Positions 6,706-7,463 of a stretch of DNA of 7,463 bases are shown one piece after another; the stretch's first letter is position 1, and each line of letters opens with the position of its first letter. The notes beneath the pieces are model-generated. The model was not told the origin of the DNA. It worked only from the letters and a program-made list of their open reading frames with translations, and did not search any database. The stretch is from contig NZQO01000030.1 of assembly GCA_002693605.1 (NCBI GenBank), forward strand, positions 1 to 7,463, in the 5' to 3' direction. Source of the stretch: Flavobacteriaceae bacterium. Its GTDB lineage: Bacteria; Bacteroidota; Bacteroidia; Flavobacteriales; Flavobacteriaceae. The translations under genes and the position numbers were made by a program.

Positions 6706-7463
6706 ATGTCATTTCCGCAGCATAAAATTTCCGTTTATCCCAATCTGTTCAAAATTGACAGCCAGCTCAACAAGCTCGTGAATCGCATTGAGTTGCTGAA
6801 CTACGTGAACCCTATCAATATCGAACAGGAAAAGCGCAATTTCTTTTCCTCGAAGTACAATGTGAATCCCTCGTTCCATTACCGGAAGATCGATTTTGAT
6901 GCCCACAAGCTACAGCAAGAACTATTCTCGCAGGATATTGATAGTATTGAAGACGAAGCCACGCGAGCATTTTACCGAGATGTGATCTACGACTACTCTG
7001 GCCTTGTGCAATGCGTAGAGACCGTGGGACAAGGCAATAAGTTCTATTTTAATAGTTTGAAGTCGTTTGGGACCCCTACCGAGCGTGATGTAGAGAACGC
7101 TCGATTCATCCTGCACTTTCAAGAGGAAGAATTTGACGAGGAACTATTTCCGGTTTTCAATGCCACGGAAGCGGCCGATTATTTTAGGGAATTTGTGAAA
7201 CGATACGATTTTCCCTTCAACATAAAATTTTCTACCAAGATCTCGGCTGCCGCGATGGTTATCAATAATAAGCAAACCTTAATACTGAAGAAAAACCATA
7301 GGTTTAGCCCAAACCAACTGAAGGTTCTCGCCAATCACGAGATTGGCGTTCACTTGGTTACCACGTTCAATAGCTTGCGGCAACCGCTCACTATTTTCCA
7401 CACTGGTTTTCCCGAAAACGTGGAAACACAGGAGGGCCTTGCGGTTTTCAGCGAATATATGGG
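6706..7463 (+). CDS. DUF1704 / QEGLA-motif putative zinc carboxypeptidase (3' partial)
   Basis: An open frame starts with ATG one base after the previous stop and runs off the right edge, giving 252 whole residues (MSFPQHKISVYPNLFKID...). Near the visible end is HEIGVH (211-216), an HExxxH zinc-binding motif, followed by FHTGFP and TQEGLAVFSEYM, with QEGLA at 242-246. This combination marks the DUF1704 family, also annotated as flavohemoglobin expression-modulating QEGLA motif protein. From established knowledge, the human relative MATCAP in this family is a metallopeptidase that removes the C-terminal tyrosine of tubulin. The Glu of QEGLA is a likely third metal ligand, which is an inference. 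Family members usually extend well beyond this motif, so an appreciable C-terminal part is missing from the window. No signal peptide is visible. The one-base spacing implies translational coupling with the amidohydrolase-like gene and a shared pathway with the ATP-grasp ligase. The bacterial substrate is unknown. Confidence 0.9.
   Translation, partial: MSFPQHKISVYPNLFKIDSQLNKLVNRIELLNYVNPINIEQEKRNFFSSKYNVNPSFHYRKIDFDAHKLQQELFSQDIDSIEDEATRAFYRDVIYDYSGLVQCVETVGQGNKFYFNSLKSFGTPTERDVENARFILHFQEEEFDEELFPVFNATEAADYFREFVKRYDFPFNIKFSTKISAAAMVINNKQTLILKKNHRFSPNQLKVLANHEIGVHLVTTFNSLRQPLTIFHTGFPENVETQEGLAVFSEYM

Noticed and set aside
6709..7122. Minus-strand open frames 6709-6906 and 6922-7122 at the right end
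   Set aside because: They are opposite the DUF1704 gene, which is open from 6706 to the window edge with recognisable motifs.
1..7463. CRISPR array, tRNA/rRNA, insertion sequence or phage remnants
   Set aside because: No regularly spaced repeats, cloverleaf-like segments, transposase frames or flanking duplications were seen on either strand.

Overview
The window looks like chromosomal DNA from a member of the Bacteroidota, most likely a flavobacterium. The reasons are protein types common in that group (a secreted protein starting QVGIGT.TP after its signal peptide), the lack of Shine-Dalgarno sequences before the starts, and candidate promoters of the Bacteroidota type (TTTG / TAnnTTTG). 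This placement is inferred from family resemblance and not from a database match. All genes lie on the plus strand. I see no tRNA, rRNA, CRISPR array, transposase or other mobile element.

Left part (1-3795): the window opens inside a large FAD-linked oxidoreductase, of which only the C-terminal iron-sulfur half is visible (to 1238). After a 121-base gap come aroC, chorismate synthase (1360-2424), and, 14 bases later, a dicarboxylate/acidic amino acid:cation symporter (2439-3740). A strong intrinsic terminator (3766-3795) closes this unit. These three are ordinary metabolic genes with their key residues intact.

Middle part (3796-4813): a 145-base non-coding leader is followed by a gene for a small secreted protein (3941-4732). 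It has a signal peptide, a flavobacterial N-terminal module and a C-terminal lamin-tail-like domain, but no visible catalytic domain and no obvious type IX sorting tail. An 81-base gap follows, holding a candidate promoter overlapped by a small inverted repeat.

Right part (4814-7463): three tightly packed genes form an apparent operon. They encode a GshB-like ATP-grasp ligase (4814-5842), an N-formylglutamate-amidohydrolase-like protein (5874-6704) and, one base later, a DUF1704/QEGLA-motif putative zinc carboxypeptidase (6706 to beyond the window end). The last is a clear gene running off the edge. A peptide-bond-forming ligase sits beside two predicted amide-cleaving enzymes, with neither a glutamate-cysteine ligase nor histidine-utilisation genes nearby. 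This suggests a system that makes, trims or recycles a small peptide or a peptide tag. It is the most interesting part of the window. The substrate cannot be read from the sequence.
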